Below, in pieces: positions 6,957 through 8,146 of a DNA stretch of 8,146 bases. Source of the DNA: Pseudorhodobacter sp. (GTDB taxonomy: Bacteria > Pseudomonadota > Alphaproteobacteria > Rhodobacterales > Rhodobacteraceae); assembly GCA_024641255.1 (NCBI GenBank), contig JAHEDL010000039.1, positions 1-8,146 of the forward strand, written 5' to 3'. Under the pieces are notes generated by a model. It ran no database searches. It saw only the letters and a program-made list of their open reading frames with translations, and was not told the DNA's origin. Position 1 is the stretch's first letter; every line of letters begins with the position of its first letter. The position numbers and the translations under genes were made by a program.

Positions 6957-8069
6957 TCACGCCCCCGGCGGCGGCGGTGGGGGGGGCACCATCGCAAAAA
7001 GCTTTGCAAGTTCGGTGTCGCCCGCAGGCTTCCATCCGTCCTGCCCGGCAGACCAGACCTGCGTCGCCCGCGTCAGGCTGCCTGCTGCAACCATAGCCCC
7101 AAGCTCTGCCTCGCCGAACGGGCCTTTGGTCGCGCCGTTCTCGGCCACATGCCAAACATTTGCAGCCGCTGGCGGCGGAGGGGGCGGGGGCGCAGCGGCC
7201 GCCGACGTTGCGGCGGGCACGGCCCCCCACGGGCCTGCCGCTGCCGCCATATTCAGCCCCATGCCAGCCGCCATGCCCGCGCCCACCATGGCCCCCACGC
7301 CAGACCCCGGCTGCGCCATGCCTTCTGCGGCATTGAACTGCATGTATTTGTTCAGATCGCCCGCAACCCCCATTGAGGTGCGCTTATCCAACACCTTTTC
7401 CACCTCTTCCGGCAGGCTGATGTTTTCGATGTAGAATTCCGGAATGCTCAGGCCGTAATCGGTGATCTTCGGCAGGATCGCGGTGGCAATCACCTTGCCC
7501 AGATCGGCGGTATTGCCCGCCATGTCCAGCACCGGAATATTCGATTTCGCCAACACTTGCGACGCTTCTTGCACGATCACATTGCGGATCTGTTCGCTGA
7601 TTTCGTCGGCGGTAAATTCGCCATCGGTGCCAACGATTTCGCGCAAGAACACCGCAGGGTCGGCCACCCGCATCGAATAGGTGCCAAAGGCGCGCAACCG
7701 CACCGGCCCGAATTCGGGGTCGCGGCACATGATCGGGTTCTTGGTTCCCCATTTCTGGTCGTTAAAACGGGTAGTGTTGATGAAGTAGATTTCCGATTTG
7801 AACGGAGAATCAAAGCCGTGGTCCCAATGCTGCAGCGTCGTCATGATCGGCATGTTGTTGGTTTCCAACTGATACATGCCGGGGCCGAACACATCGGCCA
7901 ACTGGCCTTCATGCACGAACACCGCAGCCTGGCCTTCACGCACCGTCAGCTTTGCGCCGTATTTGATCGCGTTGCCGCGCCGTTCAAACCGCCAGACCAT
8001 CGTGTCACGGGTGTCATCCAACCAAGTGATGACATCAATGAATTCGCCCTTCAAAAATCCGAAGACCAT
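6957..8069 (-). CDS. SPFH-domain protein (YdjI / virion-core-like) with C-terminal GYF_2 domain
   Basis: This 370-residue protein has three parts. Residues about 1-245 form the SPFH (stomatin/prohibitin/flotillin) region of the YdjI type, often named virion core protein in databases: the opening MVFGFLKGEFIDVITW, then VREGQAAVFVHEGQLADVFGPG and a long helix-prone end. No membrane helix is seen, so membrane contact would be peripheral. Residues about 250-303 are a Gly/Ala/Met-rich linker ending near a seven-proline tract (294-300). Residues 305-358 match the GYF_2 pattern (WHVAENG, KGPFGEAELGAMVAAGSL, VWSAGQDGWKPA). A second seven-proline tract (362-368) ends the protein. Bacillus YdjI carries a zinc ribbon at this end instead. 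The ATG at 8069 has GGAG six bases upstream. It lies 31 bases after the preceding gene and 6 bases before the zinc-ribbon gene, in one operon. Confidence 0.88.
   Translation of the reverse strand: MVFGFLKGEFIDVITWLDDTRDTMVWRFERRGNAIKYGAKLTVREGQAAVFVHEGQLADVFGPGMYQLETNNMPIMTTLQHWDHGFDSPFKSEIYFINTTRFNDQKWGTKNPIMCRDPEFGPVRLRAFGTYSMRVADPAVFLREIVGTDGEFTADEISEQIRNVIVQEASQVLAKSNIPVLDMAGNTADLGKVIATAILPKITDYGLSIPEFYIENISLPEEVEKVLDKRTSMGVAGDLNKYMQFNAAEGMAQPGSGVGAMVGAGMAAGMGLNMAAAAGPWGAVPAATSAAAAPPPPPPPAAANVWHVAENGATKGPFGEAELGAMVAAGSLTRATQVWSAGQDGWKPAGDTELAKLFAMVPPPPPPPGA
6996..7157 (-). other. GYF_2 domain-coding segment of the SPFH gene
   Basis: Encodes residues 305-358. The core GPF, the leucine-rich middle (ELGAMVAAGSL) and the VWxxGxxGWKPA end match GYF_2, a small domain found at the ends of bacterial membrane-associated proteins. 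Eukaryotic GYF domains bind proline-rich peptides. Here polyproline tracts are coded on both sides (7170-7190 and 6966-6986). Confidence 0.75.
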
Positions 8070-8100
8070 GATTTACTCCAATATGCCCGGTGCCGCGGGG

Positions 8101-8146
8101 CTAGCTTTCACCGCCCAACAGGCGGCTGGCAAGGGTTTCCACGATG
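8101..8146 (-). CDS. 3' end of an unidentified gene upstream of the SPFH gene
   Basis: Reading the minus strand from the window edge, 14 codons (IVETLASRLLGGES) end at a TAG at 8103-8101. The stop is 31 bases before the SPFH start, and there is no hairpin with a T-run between them, so it is probably the preceding gene of the same operon. Too little is visible to name it. In other genomes genes of the SPFH/zinc-ribbon group sit beside pspA or other membrane-stress genes, but this short tail does not let me choose. Confidence 0.45.
   Translation of the reverse strand, partial: IVETLASRLLGGES

Noticed and set aside
6966..7190. G-rich tracts (plus strand) as possible G-quadruplex or slipped repeat
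   Set aside because: They are fully explained as proline codons (CCN) of the SPFH-GYF_2 gene; no independent evidence for a structural role.

Overview
The window is GC-rich, tightly packed chromosomal DNA of the kind seen in Alphaproteobacteria. Codon use, protein style and the mix of genes suggest the Rhodobacterales / Rhodobacteraceae; this is an inference, because no rRNA or other taxonomic marker is present. I see no mobile element, CRISPR array, tRNA or rRNA. Six genes are essentially whole, and one gene is cut off at each edge.

Layout. (a) 1-452, plus strand: the 3' part of a small secreted protein with an IalB-like pattern. (b) 453-642: a convergent spacer with a perfect hairpin that can serve as a terminator on both strands. 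(c) 643-2006, minus strand: a two-gene operon of a PfkB-family sugar kinase (probably fructokinase) followed by dtd (D-aminoacyl-tRNA deacylase). The two overlap by 4 bases (GTGA), and a LacI-type palindrome lies upstream of the kinase. (d) 2161-3135, minus strand: purC of the long form, with a good promoter and Shine-Dalgarno sequence. (e) 3247-5814, plus strand: an 855-residue exported TPR-CHAT protein, that is, a caspase/separase-like protease fold behind a signal peptide, with the His/Cys dyad intact. (f) 5820-8069, minus strand: two closely spaced genes, first an SPFH-domain protein with a C-terminal GYF_2 domain between two seven-proline tracts, then a double zinc-ribbon protein with one C-terminal membrane helix. 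(g) 8101-8146, minus strand: the last 14 codons of a further gene upstream in the same direction.

How the parts may work together. Kinase and dtd are translationally coupled although their known roles (sugar phosphorylation and tRNA proofreading) differ. purC is a housekeeping purine gene with its own promoter. The zinc-ribbon/SPFH pair resembles the YdjG/YdjI components that accompany PspA in the Bacillus subtilis envelope-stress operon, so a membrane-maintenance role is the best guess. The TPR-CHAT gene converges on this pair with only 5 bases between the stop codons. Whether the exported CHAT protein belongs functionally with the membrane module is the most interesting open question here. 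The architecture of the SPFH-GYF_2 protein, which carries its own polyproline ligands, is the second.
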